The notes beneath the pieces are model-generated. The model had not been told where the DNA came from. It did no database searches and worked only from the letters and a program-made list of their open reading frames with translations. A stretch of DNA of 64,000 nucleotides from NCBI RefSeq assembly GCF_001247745.1, contig NZ_LAIR01000002.1, forward strand, positions 1,488,001 to 1,552,000, given 5' to 3'. This DNA is from Luteipulveratus halotolerans. Its GTDB lineage: Bacteria; Actinomycetota; Actinomycetes; Actinomycetales; Dermatophilaceae. A program made the position numbers and the translations under genes. Shown piece after piece: positions 22,336 through 31,071 of the stretch (within the stretch, counting starts at the first letter, position 1; each line of letters starts with the position of its first letter).

Positions 22336-22400
22336 GCACGGAACTGTAGGCGGGAGGACCGACATCAGGACGGCCGCCGTCCACAGCTAGTCTCGTGCGC
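22336..22400. promoter_or_regulatory. Divergent leaderless promoters
   Basis: TACAGT on the minus strand (22343-22348) is 7 bp from the nuclease ATG. TAGTCT on the plus strand (22388-22393) is 7 bp from the protease ATG at 22401. Neither side has a Shine-Dalgarno sequence. Confidence 0.55.
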
Positions 22401-23540
22401 ATGTCAGGAGCCGAAGCGCCCGGCTCGGTGCCGGGCTGGCGCATCGGCTCCGTACGTGGGGTGCCGGTCTACCTCGGGCGCAGCTGGCCTGTCATCGCCC
22501 TCGTGATCGTGGCCCTCTTCGGCCCGCAGCTGCACGATCAGCGACCGGACCTCGGCGGTGTCGTCTACGTCGTCGCTGCCGGCTATGCGCTCCTGCTCCT
22601 GGTGTCCGTGCTGGTGCATGAAGCCTCGCATGCGCTCATGGGCCAGGCGCGGGGCTACCACGTCTCGCGGATCGTCGCCGACCTGTGGGGCGGCCACACG
22701 GCGTACGAGCACGCCGACACCTCGCCGATGTCGTCGGCACTGGTGGCGGTGGTCGGCCCCCTCAGCAACGGTGTCCTCGCGCTGCTGTCCTGGCTGGCGC
22801 TCCCGATGACGCCGGACGGCATCCCGCAGACGCTCGTCGCCGTTCTCGCCTGGAGCAACACGCTCGTCGCAGGCTTCAACCTGCTGCCGGGACTGCCGCT
22901 GGACGGCGGCCACCTGGTGGACGCGCTGGTCTGGAAGGTCACCGGTTCGCGGGCCCAGGGCATGGTGGTGGCCGGCTGGTGCGGGAGAGGGGTGACCGTT
23001 CTCGTCCTGGCATGGGCCCTGGTCCTGCCGTTCCTGCGCGGCAGCAGCCCGTCGCTGTTCACGGTCGCGTGGGCGGTGTTCCTCGCGACGTTCCTGTGGG
23101 TGGGAGCGACCTCGGCGATCCGCGCGGGCGCGGGTCTGCGCGTCGTCGGCAGGGTGACCGTACGTTCGGTCGCCCGGCCGGTGCGGATCGCTCCTGACTC
23201 GGCCGTGCTGGGTGATCTGCCGGTGGAGCGTCCGGAGCCCGTGGCCGTGCACCATCCGGACCGTGGTGTGTGGGGCCTGCTCGACGAGCAGGCGGTCGGC
23301 GCCGTGCCCGAGTCGGCCCGCGCCGTCACGACGCTGGGTTCGGTCTCGCGTGCCCAGCCGGCCGGCTGGGTCGTCGAGGTGGGTTCGTTCGACGCCGACG
23401 TGGCTGAGGTGGTCGCCGGGGTCCAGGCGTCGGGCGCCGAGCGCATCGTCGTGGTCTCTCGCGCTGAGCCGCCTGAGGTCGGGCTGGTCGACGTGGGCAG
23501 GCTTGCCGCGGCGCTGCACCGGGCCGACGGCGACGCCTGA
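22401..23540 (+). CDS. Site-2 protease (M50) family intramembrane metalloprotease
   Basis: The 379-aa protein has several membrane segments with the zinc motif HEASH (His73, Glu74, His77) and the third-ligand motif GLPLDGGHLVD (Asp168), as in S2P-type regulated intramembrane proteases. The C-terminal third (about 260-379) is soluble and looks like a degenerate CBS-type module. The target, possibly an anti-sigma factor, cannot be told. The ATG at 22401 is chosen over an in-frame GTG 6 bp upstream because of the -10 spacing. Confidence 0.9.
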   Translation: MSGAEAPGSVPGWRIGSVRGVPVYLGRSWPVIALVIVALFGPQLHDQRPDLGGVVYVVAAGYALLLLVSVLVHEASHALMGQARGYHVSRIVADLWGGHTAYEHADTSPMSSALVAVVGPLSNGVLALLSWLALPMTPDGIPQTLVAVLAWSNTLVAGFNLLPGLPLDGGHLVDALVWKVTGSRAQGMVVAGWCGRGVTVLVLAWALVLPFLRGSSPSLFTVAWAVFLATFLWVGATSAIRAGAGLRVVGRVTVRSVARPVRIAPDSAVLGDLPVERPEPVAVHHPDRGVWGLLDEQAVGAVPESARAVTTLGSVSRAQPAGWVVEVGSFDADVAEVVAGVQASGAERIVVVSRAEPPEVGLVDVGRLAAALHRADGDA

Positions 23541-23576
23541 ACGACGGCGGCAGCGGCGTCCCTAGACTGACGGGCC

Positions 23577-24581
23577 ATGACCACCTCGCCCGCACCGCAC
23601 GACCCTGCGTCCCCGACCGGTGCCACCGGTCGACGGGGCCCCTTCCTCGAGGGCGAGCGCGTCCAGCTGACCGATCCCAAGGGACGCCTGCACACCATCA
23701 CGCTCGGCGCCGGCAAGCAGTTCCACACGCATCGCGGCTACCTCAGCCACGATGACCTGATCGGTTCGCCGGACGGCTCGACGGTCACCAACACGGCCGG
23801 TGTCGAGTACCTCGCACTGAGGCCTTTGCTGTCCGACTACGTCATGTCGATGCCGCGCGGAGCGGCCGTGGTCTATCCCAAGGACGCCGGCCAGATCGTC
23901 GCGTTCGCCGACGTGTTCCCCGGCGCGACCGTCGTCGAGGCCGGTGTCGGGTCCGGCGCCCTGAGCATGTCCCTGCTCCGCGCCGTCGGCGACCACGGGC
24001 GGGTGCACTCCTTCGAGCGGCGCGACGACTTCGCCACCATCGCGCGCGCCAACGCCCGTGAGTTCTTCGGTGTCGACCACCCGGCGTGGACGGTCACGGT
24101 GGGTGACCTCGTCGAGTCGTTGCCGGAGGCCGTCGAGCCCGGCACGGTCGACCGGGTGGTGCTCGACATGCTGGCACCGTGGGAGTGCCTCGAGGTCGTC
24201 GCCGACGCACTTGCTCCCGGGGGCGTGCTGATCTGCTATGTCGCGACAGCCACCCAGCTGTCACGTGTTGCCGAGGCGGCCCGCGACCACGGTGGCTTCA
24301 CCGAGCCCGAGGCCTGGGAGTCGCTCGTCCGCGGCTGGCACCTGGAGGGCCTCGCCGTACGGCCCCAGCACCGCATGCACGGCCACACCGGATTCCTCAT
24401 CACCACCCGCCGGCTGGCGCCGGGCGTGACACCGCCCCTGCGCAAGCGTCGACCCGGTAAGGGCTACACCGACGTCAGCACCGGAGAGGCGCTCACGCCG
24501 GAGGACTTCGGTGAGCGGCCGGTCTCCGACAAGAAGGTGCGGCGGCTCGCTCGGTCGCTGGATGAACAATCCGAGTCGTGA
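23577..24581 (+). CDS. trmI: tRNA (adenine-58-N1)-methyltransferase TrmI
   Basis: The 334-aa enzyme methylates A58 of tRNAs with SAM. It has an N-terminal beta domain (PFLEGERVQLTDPKGRLHTI), a Rossmann core with EAGVGSGALSMSL as motif I, YPKDAGQIV and a FERRDDF acidic-loop region, and a C-terminal extension of about 60 residues that includes PPLRKRRPGKGYTD. This extended form is the actinobacterial TrmI, usually next to arc as here. TAGACT (23563-23568) is 8 bp before the ATG. Confidence 0.93.
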   Translation: MTTSPAPHDPASPTGATGRRGPFLEGERVQLTDPKGRLHTITLGAGKQFHTHRGYLSHDDLIGSPDGSTVTNTAGVEYLALRPLLSDYVMSMPRGAAVVYPKDAGQIVAFADVFPGATVVEAGVGSGALSMSLLRAVGDHGRVHSFERRDDFATIARANAREFFGVDHPAWTVTVGDLVESLPEAVEPGTVDRVVLDMLAPWECLEVVADALAPGGVLICYVATATQLSRVAEAARDHGGFTEPEAWESLVRGWHLEGLAVRPQHRMHGHTGFLITTRRLAPGVTPPLRKRRPGKGYTDVSTGEALTPEDFGERPVSDKKVRRLARSLDEQSES

Positions 24582-24657
24582 GCAGGTCGGCGGGTTAGGG
24601 TCGAGATGCACGTGTGATGACGTGAACGCGCTACGGCGCCAGGCGAAGGAGGCCCGC

Positions 24658-26388
24658 ATGAGTGATGAGACTCACGACCCCCGTTCCGACAGCCCTCAGG
24701 ACCGCCTGCGCGGTGAGGTCGACGCGATGCGAGACAAGCTCGCACACGGTCCGGGCCGCCAGCGCCAGCTCGAGCAGCAGGTCCTCCAGCTGCAGTCGTC
24801 GATGGGCACGTTGTCGGCCCAGAACGAACGCCTCGTACGCACCCTCAAAGAAGCGCGCGAGCAGATCGTGACCCTCAAGGGCGAGGTCGACCGGCTCGCC
24901 CAGCCGCCTGCGTCGTACGGCATCGTCGTCACGGTCAACGACGACGGCACCGCCGACGTCCTCAACAGCGGTCGCAAGATGCGCGTCGCGGTCAGCCCGT
25001 CGGTCGAGCCCGACCAGATGGCACCGGGCCGTGAGGTCATGCTCAACGAGGCCCTCAACATCGTGGCCGCTGTCGGGTTCGAGCAGGTCGGCGAGCTCGT
25101 CACGACCAAGGAGATCCTCGACCCGGCACGCGTCCTGGTCGTCTCCCACGCCGACGAGGAGCGGGTCTGCCGGGTCGCCGACAGCCTCGACATCGACGCG
25201 GTGCGCGTGGGCGACTCGCTCCTGCTCGACAGCCGCAGCGGCTTCGTCTTCGAGCGCATCCCCAAGGCGGAGGTCGCCGACCTCGTGCTCGAGGAGGTGC
25301 CCGACATCCGCTACGAGGACATCGGTGGCCTCGCCGGTCAGATCGAGGCGATCCGCGATGCGGTCGAGCTGCCCTACCTGCACGCCGACCTCTTCCGCGA
25401 GCACCAGCTGCGGCCCCCGAAGGGCGTCCTGCTCTACGGCCCTCCCGGGTGTGGCAAGACCCTGATCGCCAAGGCGGTCGCAGCGTCGCTCGCCCGCAAG
25501 GTCGCCGAGAAGACCGGCCGCAGCGAGATGAAGTCGTACTTCCTCAACATCAAGGGCCCTGAGCTGCTCAACAAGTACGTCGGTGAGACCGAGCGGCACA
25601 TCCGCCTGATCTTCCAGCGGGCCCGTGAGAAGTCCTCCGACGGCACGCCCGTGGTGGTGTTCTTCGACGAGATGGAGAGCCTGTTCCGCACCCGCGGCTC
25701 GGGTGTCTCCTCCGACGTCGAGACCACGATCGTGCCGCAGCTGCTCGCCGAGATCGACGGTGTCGAGCGGCTCGAGAACGTCATCGTCATCGGTGCGTCC
25801 AACCGCGAGGACATGATCGACCCGGCGATCCTGCGCCCCGGCCGCCTCGATGTGAAGATCAAGATCGAGCGGCCCGACGCCGAGAGCGCCAAGGACATCT
25901 TCAGCAAGTACGTCACCGACCAGCTGCCGCTGCACGCCGACGACCTCGCCGAGCACGGCGGTTCGGTCGAGGACACCGTCGAGGCGATGATCCAGGCGAC
26001 GGTCGAGCGGATGTACACCGAGATCGACGAGAACCGCTTCCTGGAGGTCACCTACGCCGGCGGCGACAAGGAGATCCTCTACTTCAAGGACTTCAACTCC
26101 GGCGCGATGATCCAGAACATCGTCGACCGCGCCAAGAAGATGGCCATCAAGGACCAGATCACGACGGGGTCCAAGGGCATCCGCATCGACCACCTGCTGC
26201 GCTCGTGCGTCGATGAGTTCAAGGAGAACGAGGACCTGCCCAACACCACCAACCCCGACGACTGGGCGCGCATCTCCGGCAAGAAGGGCGAGCGGATCGT
26301 CTACATCCGCACGCTCATCAACGGCAAGGACGGCGCCGAGCCGGGCCGTTCCATCGACCAGATCGCCAACACGGGCCAGTACCTCTAG
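24658..26388 (+). CDS. arc: Proteasome-associated AAA ATPase ARC/Mpa
   Basis: The 576-aa ring ATPase recognises Pup, unfolds pupylated proteins and threads them into the 20S core. A coiled coil (about 15-80) is the Pup-docking part; two OB domains follow (about 85-230). The AAA module has Walker A GPPGCGKT (261-268) and Walker B FFDE (Asp337, Glu338). It ends in GQYL, the C-terminal penultimate-Tyr motif that docks into the 20S alpha ring. The ATG at 24658 has AGGAGG 5 bp upstream; TAGGGT just after the trmI stop may be its promoter. Confidence 0.98.
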   Translation: MSDETHDPRSDSPQDRLRGEVDAMRDKLAHGPGRQRQLEQQVLQLQSSMGTLSAQNERLVRTLKEAREQIVTLKGEVDRLAQPPASYGIVVTVNDDGTADVLNSGRKMRVAVSPSVEPDQMAPGREVMLNEALNIVAAVGFEQVGELVTTKEILDPARVLVVSHADEERVCRVADSLDIDAVRVGDSLLLDSRSGFVFERIPKAEVADLVLEEVPDIRYEDIGGLAGQIEAIRDAVELPYLHADLFREHQLRPPKGVLLYGPPGCGKTLIAKAVAASLARKVAEKTGRSEMKSYFLNIKGPELLNKYVGETERHIRLIFQRAREKSSDGTPVVVFFDEMESLFRTRGSGVSSDVETTIVPQLLAEIDGVERLENVIVIGASNREDMIDPAILRPGRLDVKIKIERPDAESAKDIFSKYVTDQLPLHADDLAEHGGSVEDTVEAMIQATVERMYTEIDENRFLEVTYAGGDKEILYFKDFNSGAMIQNIVDRAKKMAIKDQITTGSKGIRIDHLLRSCVDEFKENEDLPNTTNPDDWARISGKKGERIVYIRTLINGKDGAEPGRSIDQIANTGQYL

Positions 26389-26399
26389 AGCCGACGAAC

Positions 26400-26436
26400 A
26401 GAGCCCGCTGCCGACATCGCGTCGGCGGCGGGCTCT
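26400..26436. terminator. Bidirectional terminator between arc and DUF3054
   Basis: A 16-bp stem with one G-T wobble (AGAGCCCGCTGCCGAC 26400-26415, 5-nt loop, 26421-26436) lies between converging genes. Confidence 0.75.
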
Positions 26437-26442
26437 GCTGTC

Positions 26443-26826
26443 CTACTTCTCGAGGGGGCGCTGGGCGCTGCGGCGCTCCCAGGCGGCGTACGCCGCGCGC
26501 CAGCCGAGCAGGAACAGCCCGAGCACGAGCGTCGCCACGATCACGAACGACAGCGCGGTGCCGTCACCGACCAGGCGACGCAGCAGCATGCCGATGACCA
26601 CGGCGCACAGCCAGACGGTGATGCCCGGTCCGAGGTCGACCGCCGTACGCCGGCCGGTGCGGTGCACCACGACCCAGCCGACACCGACGCCGGCGACGAA
26701 CGGCCAGGCCGTCCCGAGAACTCCGAGCAGCGCGTTGCCCTCGTCGTGGCTCGCCCGCCCGATGGCGGCGAACACGAGGACCAGGAGCGTGTCAGCGGCG
26801 AGCGCGCCGGCCGTGCGAGGGGTCAT
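26443..26826 (-). CDS. DUF3054 membrane protein
   Basis: The 127-aa protein has four predicted membrane helices: AADTLLVLVFAAIG, VLGTAWPFVAGVGVGWVV, ITVWLCAVVIGMLL and FVIVATLVLGLFLLG. It matches DUF3054, an uncharacterised actinobacterial and archaeal family. The start at 26826 rather than the in-frame ATG at 26838 is favoured by TATGTT (26834-26839) 7 bp upstream, which would overlap the alternative start. Confidence 0.85.
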   Translation of the reverse strand: MTPRTAGALAADTLLVLVFAAIGRASHDEGNALLGVLGTAWPFVAGVGVGWVVVHRTGRRTAVDLGPGITVWLCAVVIGMLLRRLVGDGTALSFVIVATLVLGLFLLGWRAAYAAWERRSAQRPLEK

Positions 26827-26988
26827 GGCCGCCAACATAACGGTGACATCGGTCTCGATCGGAGGCGGTGATTCGCAAAGCATAGGGCGCCGATGATTGA
26901 CTGGCGGGGCGGGAGGTGTCGCCCGCGTCCCGTCCCGAGCTCGCCGGCCGCCTCACCGGCTCGATGCTCGTTCGCCCGAAGGAGTCCG

Positions 26989-28986
26989 GTGTCCAGCGCG
27001 CCCGTGTCCGAACGTCGCCGTCCCGCAACGGGACTCATCATCGCGGTGCTCAGCATCTGCGGCACCGTCGTGTCGTTGCAGCAGACGCTCGTGGTCCCGC
27101 TGCTGCCGGACTTCCCGAAGATCCTGGGCACGACCCCCGACAACGCGTCCTGGCTCGTCACGGTGACGCTGCTGGTGAGCGCCGTGGCCACGCCGATCGT
27201 CTCGCGCCTGGCCGACATGTTCGGCAAGCGGCGGATGATGCTGGTGGCACTCGCGGCCGTGATCGTGGGATCCCTCATCCCGGCGCTCATGAACGGACTG
27301 CCCGCCGTGCTCGTCGGACGCGGCCTGCAGGGCATCGGTGCGTCGCTCATCCCGGTCGGCATCAGCGTGATGCGCGACGAGCTGCCCGGGGAGAAGGTCG
27401 GCGGCGCCGTCGCCCTCATGAGCGCGACGCTGGGGATCGGCGGCGCGATCGGCATGCCGCTCGCGGGCGTGATCTACGAGCACTTCTCCTGGCACGCGCT
27501 GTTCTGGGTGTCTGTGATCTTCGCCGGCGTGATGTTCGTCGCGGTCCTGCTGGTGGTGCCCGAGTCGGAGGTACGGACCGGTGGGCGCTTCGACTACGTC
27601 GGCGCGATCCTGCTGTCGATCGCCCTGAGCGGTCTGATGCTCGGGATCTCCAAGGGCGGCAGCTGGGGCTGGACCAGTGAGGCGACGCTCGGCTGCTTCC
27701 TGGTCGCTGTCGTGGTCGCGGCGATCTGGGCCCCGACGCAGCTGCGCGCGGGACAGCCGATGGTCGACCTGCGTACGTCGGCCCGCAAGCCGGTGCTGCT
27801 CACCAACATCGCCTCGATCCTGCTGGGCTTCGCGATGTTCGGCAACATGCTCAGCACCACCCAGCAGATGCAGATGCCCGAGGCCACCGGCTACGGCTTC
27901 GGCCTGAGCGTGACGACCGCAGGACTGTGCATGCTGCCCGGTGGCCTGTCGATGGTGTTCTTCTCGCCGATCTCGGCCACGATCACCCGGCGGTTCGGTG
28001 CGCGGACGACGTTGATCGTGGGCGGTCTGATCATGGTGGTCGGCTACGTCGTCCGCGTCCTGATGACCGACACCGTCGCCGAGGTCGTGATCGGGTCCAG
28101 CATCATCTCGATCGGGACGGCGGTCGGCTACGCCGCGATGCCGACCCTCATCATGCGTGCGGTGCCGATCACCGAGACGGCCTCGGCCAACGGGCTCAAC
28201 ACGCTGCTGCGCGCGGTGGGTACGACGACGTCGTCCGCGGCGTTGGCTGCCCTGCTGTCGGCGACCACGATGCAGCTCGGACCCGTGGTCGTCCCGACTC
28301 TCGATGCGTTCAAGCACAGCTTCTGGCTGTCGGCGGCGGCTGCTCTCACGGCCGCCGGGGTCGCACTCGCACTGCCGCGGGCCGCGGCGCAAGCCGCTGC
28401 CGGCCCCGCGGAGCGCGACCGGGTGGCGGCCGGGGACGGTGCCGAGCACATCGTGAGCGGTCGCGTGATCGACGCCGACGGCGAGCCGCTCACGCGCGCC
28501 GTCGTCACGGCGATCCGCCCGGACGGCACCCACGTCGACTGGGGGCGCACCGACGAGCACGGCACATATCGCCTTGCCGTCGCTGAGCTCGGGCGCCACG
28601 TCCTGGTCGTGTCGGCCGACGGCTTCGCGTCACGGTCGCTGTTCTGGGACGTCCGGGCGGACGGGATCCCGGCGATCGACATGCTCGACCGGCTGTCCGT
28701 ACGCGGCACGGTGCTGCGGGACGGTGAGCCGCAGGCCGGCGTACCGGTGGCCCTGGTGAAGCACTCGGGGGAGTACCAGTCGACGGCCACGACCGGCGCT
28801 GAGGGCCAGTACTGCACCGAGCTGCCGCCGCCCGGACGGTACGTCCTGACTGCGATCGACCCGCGCACCGAGTGCTCGACGTCGCACAGCATCGTCATCG
28901 GCACCAGCTCGGTGACGGCCGACCTGAGCCTGGCGAGCCGGCGTGATCAGGTCGGCGCGACCGCGAGCCACGCCGCCAGCGACTGA
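26989..28986 (+). CDS. MFS transporter (EmrB/QacA type) fused to carboxypeptidase-regulatory-like domains
   Basis: The protein is 665 aa. Residues about 10-465 are a multi-helix drug:H+ antiporter: RLADMFGKRRMM is the loop 2-3 motif and GRGLQGIGASLIP the QacA-like motif. After a linker, about 480-665 form two Ig-like repeats, VSGRVIDADGEPLTRAVV and VRGTVLRDGEPQAGVPVAL, of carboxypeptidase-regulatory type. The GTG at 26989 has AAGGAG 4 bp upstream; a further GTG lies at 27004. The substrate is unknown. Its last 40 bp overlap the end of the converging esterase gene. Confidence 0.88.
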   Translation: MSSAPVSERRRPATGLIIAVLSICGTVVSLQQTLVVPLLPDFPKILGTTPDNASWLVTVTLLVSAVATPIVSRLADMFGKRRMMLVALAAVIVGSLIPALMNGLPAVLVGRGLQGIGASLIPVGISVMRDELPGEKVGGAVALMSATLGIGGAIGMPLAGVIYEHFSWHALFWVSVIFAGVMFVAVLLVVPESEVRTGGRFDYVGAILLSIALSGLMLGISKGGSWGWTSEATLGCFLVAVVVAAIWAPTQLRAGQPMVDLRTSARKPVLLTNIASILLGFAMFGNMLSTTQQMQMPEATGYGFGLSVTTAGLCMLPGGLSMVFFSPISATITRRFGARTTLIVGGLIMVVGYVVRVLMTDTVAEVVIGSSIISIGTAVGYAAMPTLIMRAVPITETASANGLNTLLRAVGTTTSSAALAALLSATTMQLGPVVVPTLDAFKHSFWLSAAAALTAAGVALALPRAAAQAAAGPAERDRVAAGDGAEHIVSGRVIDADGEPLTRAVVTAIRPDGTHVDWGRTDEHGTYRLAVAELGRHVLVVSADGFASRSLFWDVRADGIPAIDMLDRLSVRGTVLRDGEPQAGVPVALVKHSGEYQSTATTGAEGQYCTELPPPGRYVLTAIDPRTECSTSHSIVIGTSSVTADLSLASRRDQVGATASHAASD

Positions 28987-29930
28987 CGTAGCTCCGACCG
29001 CGCCCGGCGTGCGGCGGGTGCTGCTCCCGGGAAGCTCATGAACCCGTGGGGCATCCCTGCGTAGCGCGACACCTGGACGTCGTTGCCTGCTGCTCGGAGC
29101 AGCTCGCCGTAGTGCTCGGCCTCGTCACGCAGCGGATCGCACCCGGCGACCTGGATGAGCGTCGGTGGCAGATCGGCGTGACTGCTCGCGAACTGGGGCG
29201 AGACGAGGGGATTGTCGGGCTCGATCCCGCTCCCGTCGAGGTAGAACGCGAGGAACGCCTCCAGCCGTGGGCCGCTCAGGACCGCCTCGTGGGCCCAGTG
29301 TGACGACGCGTGGCTGCGCGTGAGGTCGGTCGCGGGGTAGATCAGCGCCTGGCCCGCGACGGGCGGACCGCCGGCGTCGCGCGCCAGCAGGCTGACGACG
29401 GCGCTGAGGTTGCCGCCGGCGCTGTCGCCCGCGAGCGCGATCCGTCCGTTGTGGCCGCCCACGGCCTGCGGGTGCTCGGCGGCCCAGGCGAGCACGTCGA
29501 AGCAGTCGTACGCCGCAGTCGGAGCTCGGTGCTGGGGTGCCTTGCGGTAGTCGGGCGCGATGACGACCGCGCCGATCGAGTCGGCCATCCACGTGGTGAG
29601 CGAGTCGTAGTTGCGCGGGTTGCTGACGGTCCACCCGCCGCCGTGCAGGAAGACGACGGCGGGGGCGTCTGCGCCGACACCGGCCGGACGGAGCACGCGC
29701 ACGGGCACGTCGTCGCCGTCGCGCGTCGGGCAGGTCGTGGTCGTCACCTGGACAGCACGGGGAACCCGGCCGGTGATCCAGGTGACCGGCGGCACGCTCG
29801 GCAACGACCGCGCCCGGCCACGTGCGATCTGGTCAGGTGACATCCGATCGACGTGCTCGGCCAGGAGCCGGTCGTACGCCGCGGTGAAAAGCCTGGTGCG
29901 CCAAGGCATCTGGGACTTCATCGACATCAC
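28947..29930 (-). CDS. Alpha/beta hydrolase of the hormone-sensitive lipase family
   Basis: The 327-aa esterase has the oxyanion motif HGGG (96-99) and the nucleophile Ser170 in GDSAGG. The acid sits in GCDPLRDEAEHYG and the catalytic His in GMPHGF. It is a family IV (HSL) carboxylesterase without a signal peptide, so cytoplasmic. The gene begins 5 bp after the Gfo/Idh stop, giving a two-gene operon. A GTG at 29930 is directly followed by an ATG at 29927, and either may be used. Its 3' end overlaps the converging MFS gene by 40 bp. Confidence 0.93.
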   Translation of the reverse strand: MMSMKSQMPWRTRLFTAAYDRLLAEHVDRMSPDQIARGRARSLPSVPPVTWITGRVPRAVQVTTTTCPTRDGDDVPVRVLRPAGVGADAPAVVFLHGGGWTVSNPRNYDSLTTWMADSIGAVVIAPDYRKAPQHRAPTAAYDCFDVLAWAAEHPQAVGGHNGRIALAGDSAGGNLSAVVSLLARDAGGPPVAGQALIYPATDLTRSHASSHWAHEAVLSGPRLEAFLAFYLDGSGIEPDNPLVSPQFASSHADLPPTLIQVAGCDPLRDEAEHYGELLRAAGNDVQVSRYAGMPHGFMSFPGAAPAARRARSELRQSLAAWLAVAPT

Positions 29931-29935
29931 GCGCC

Positions 29936-30979
29936 TCAGAGCTGCTCGCCCGGGAACGTGACGCCGAGCTGCCGGCGTACGTCGTCCATCAGCCCCATCA
30001 CCCGCAGCGTCTCGTCGAGCGGCATGATCTCGGACTCGGTGCGGCCCGCGCTGATGCAGCGAGCGACCTCGGCAGCCTCGTAGCGCAGCCCGTGCTCGCG
30101 GTCGTCGGCGCCCGGCTCGTAGCGGTCGAGCTCGACGTCACCGACCTCGACCAGTCGCACGGCGTTGGGCTGGTAGAACCAGCCGTCGATCTCGACGCGA
30201 GCCGAGTCACCAGCAACGACAGCGGTGTTGGCGGTCTGCGCGGACATCGTCGAGATGCACACAGCCATCTCGCCGGCCGGTCCGTGGAGCGTGACGTTCT
30301 CCTGCTCGTCGACGCCCTCGTCGGTGAGTACGCCGGTCGCGGACACCGACGTGATGTGCGGCATGAGCATGGCCGCGAACGAGATCGGGTAGACGTTGAG
30401 GTCGAGCAGCGCACCGCCCGCCAGCGCCGGCGAGCTGAGCCGCTCGGGTCCGCCCGGGAAGAGCCGCTGCCCGTGGTCGGCGACGATCGTGCGCAGGCTC
30501 CCGATGAGCCGGCCCTCGACCGCCTGCCGGACCACGTCGTAGTGCGGGAGGAAGCGCGCCCACATCGCCTCCATGCAGAACAGGCCCTTCGACCGCGCGA
30601 GGCCGACGACCTCCTGTGCCTCGGCGCGGCTGCGAGCGAACGCCTTCTCGACAAGCACGTGCTTGCCCGCCTCGAGGGCGAGGAGCGCGTGCTCACGGTG
30701 CTCCGAGTGGGGTGAGGCGACGTAGACCACGTCGACGTCCGGGTCGTTGACGAGCGCCTCGTACGAGCCGTACGCGGACGCGACACCGAACCGGTCGGCG
30801 AAGGCCTGCGCACGACCGAGGTCGCGCGACCCGGCCGCGACGACCTGCTGCTGGGTGCCGGCCCGCAGGGCGGCGACGAAGGACGACGCGATGCCTCCGG
30901 GACCGAGCACACCCCAGCGCAGCGGAGGGGCGTCCTGCGGGTCGGGAGTACGAGGCTGGGGGAGGGTCGCGGTCGCCAT
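29936..30979 (-). CDS. Gfo/Idh/MocA family oxidoreductase
   Basis: The 347-aa protein has an N-terminal Rossmann domain (WGVLGPGGIASSFVAAL, about residues 22-38), DVVYVASPHSEH, and the family motif KHVLVEKAFA with the conserved EK. The C-terminal domain is the usual beta-sheet (about 140-340), with GGALLDLNVYPISFA. It is an NAD(P)-dependent sugar or diol dehydrogenase of unknown substrate. CAGGAT (30986-30991) is 6 bp before the ATG. It is divergent from dop and in operon with the esterase. Confidence 0.92.
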   Translation of the reverse strand: MATATLPQPRTPDPQDAPPLRWGVLGPGGIASSFVAALRAGTQQQVVAAGSRDLGRAQAFADRFGVASAYGSYEALVNDPDVDVVYVASPHSEHREHALLALEAGKHVLVEKAFARSRAEAQEVVGLARSKGLFCMEAMWARFLPHYDVVRQAVEGRLIGSLRTIVADHGQRLFPGGPERLSSPALAGGALLDLNVYPISFAAMLMPHITSVSATGVLTDEGVDEQENVTLHGPAGEMAVCISTMSAQTANTAVVAGDSARVEIDGWFYQPNAVRLVEVGDVELDRYEPGADDREHGLRYEAAEVARCISAGRTESEIMPLDETLRVMGLMDDVRRQLGVTFPGEQL

Positions 30980-31071
30980 GGCCCCATCCTGGCGGACGAC
31001 GCCTTCGGCCGCGGGTCCGGTGGTCGAACCGTGCCGTGGCAGCCGGGTCTGGTGCGCCTAGGGTTGCGCGT
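30980..31071. promoter_or_regulatory. Divergent promoters of the Gfo/Idh operon and dop
   Basis: CAGGAT on the minus strand (30986-30991) is 6 bp from the oxidoreductase ATG. TAGGGT on the plus strand (31059-31064) is 7 bp from the dop ATG, which has no Shine-Dalgarno sequence. Confidence 0.5.

Noticed and set aside
24631..26193. A 520-codon minus-strand frame opposite arc
   Set aside because: It is the antisense shadow of the Arc ATPase, rich in Leu/Val/Asp without motifs.
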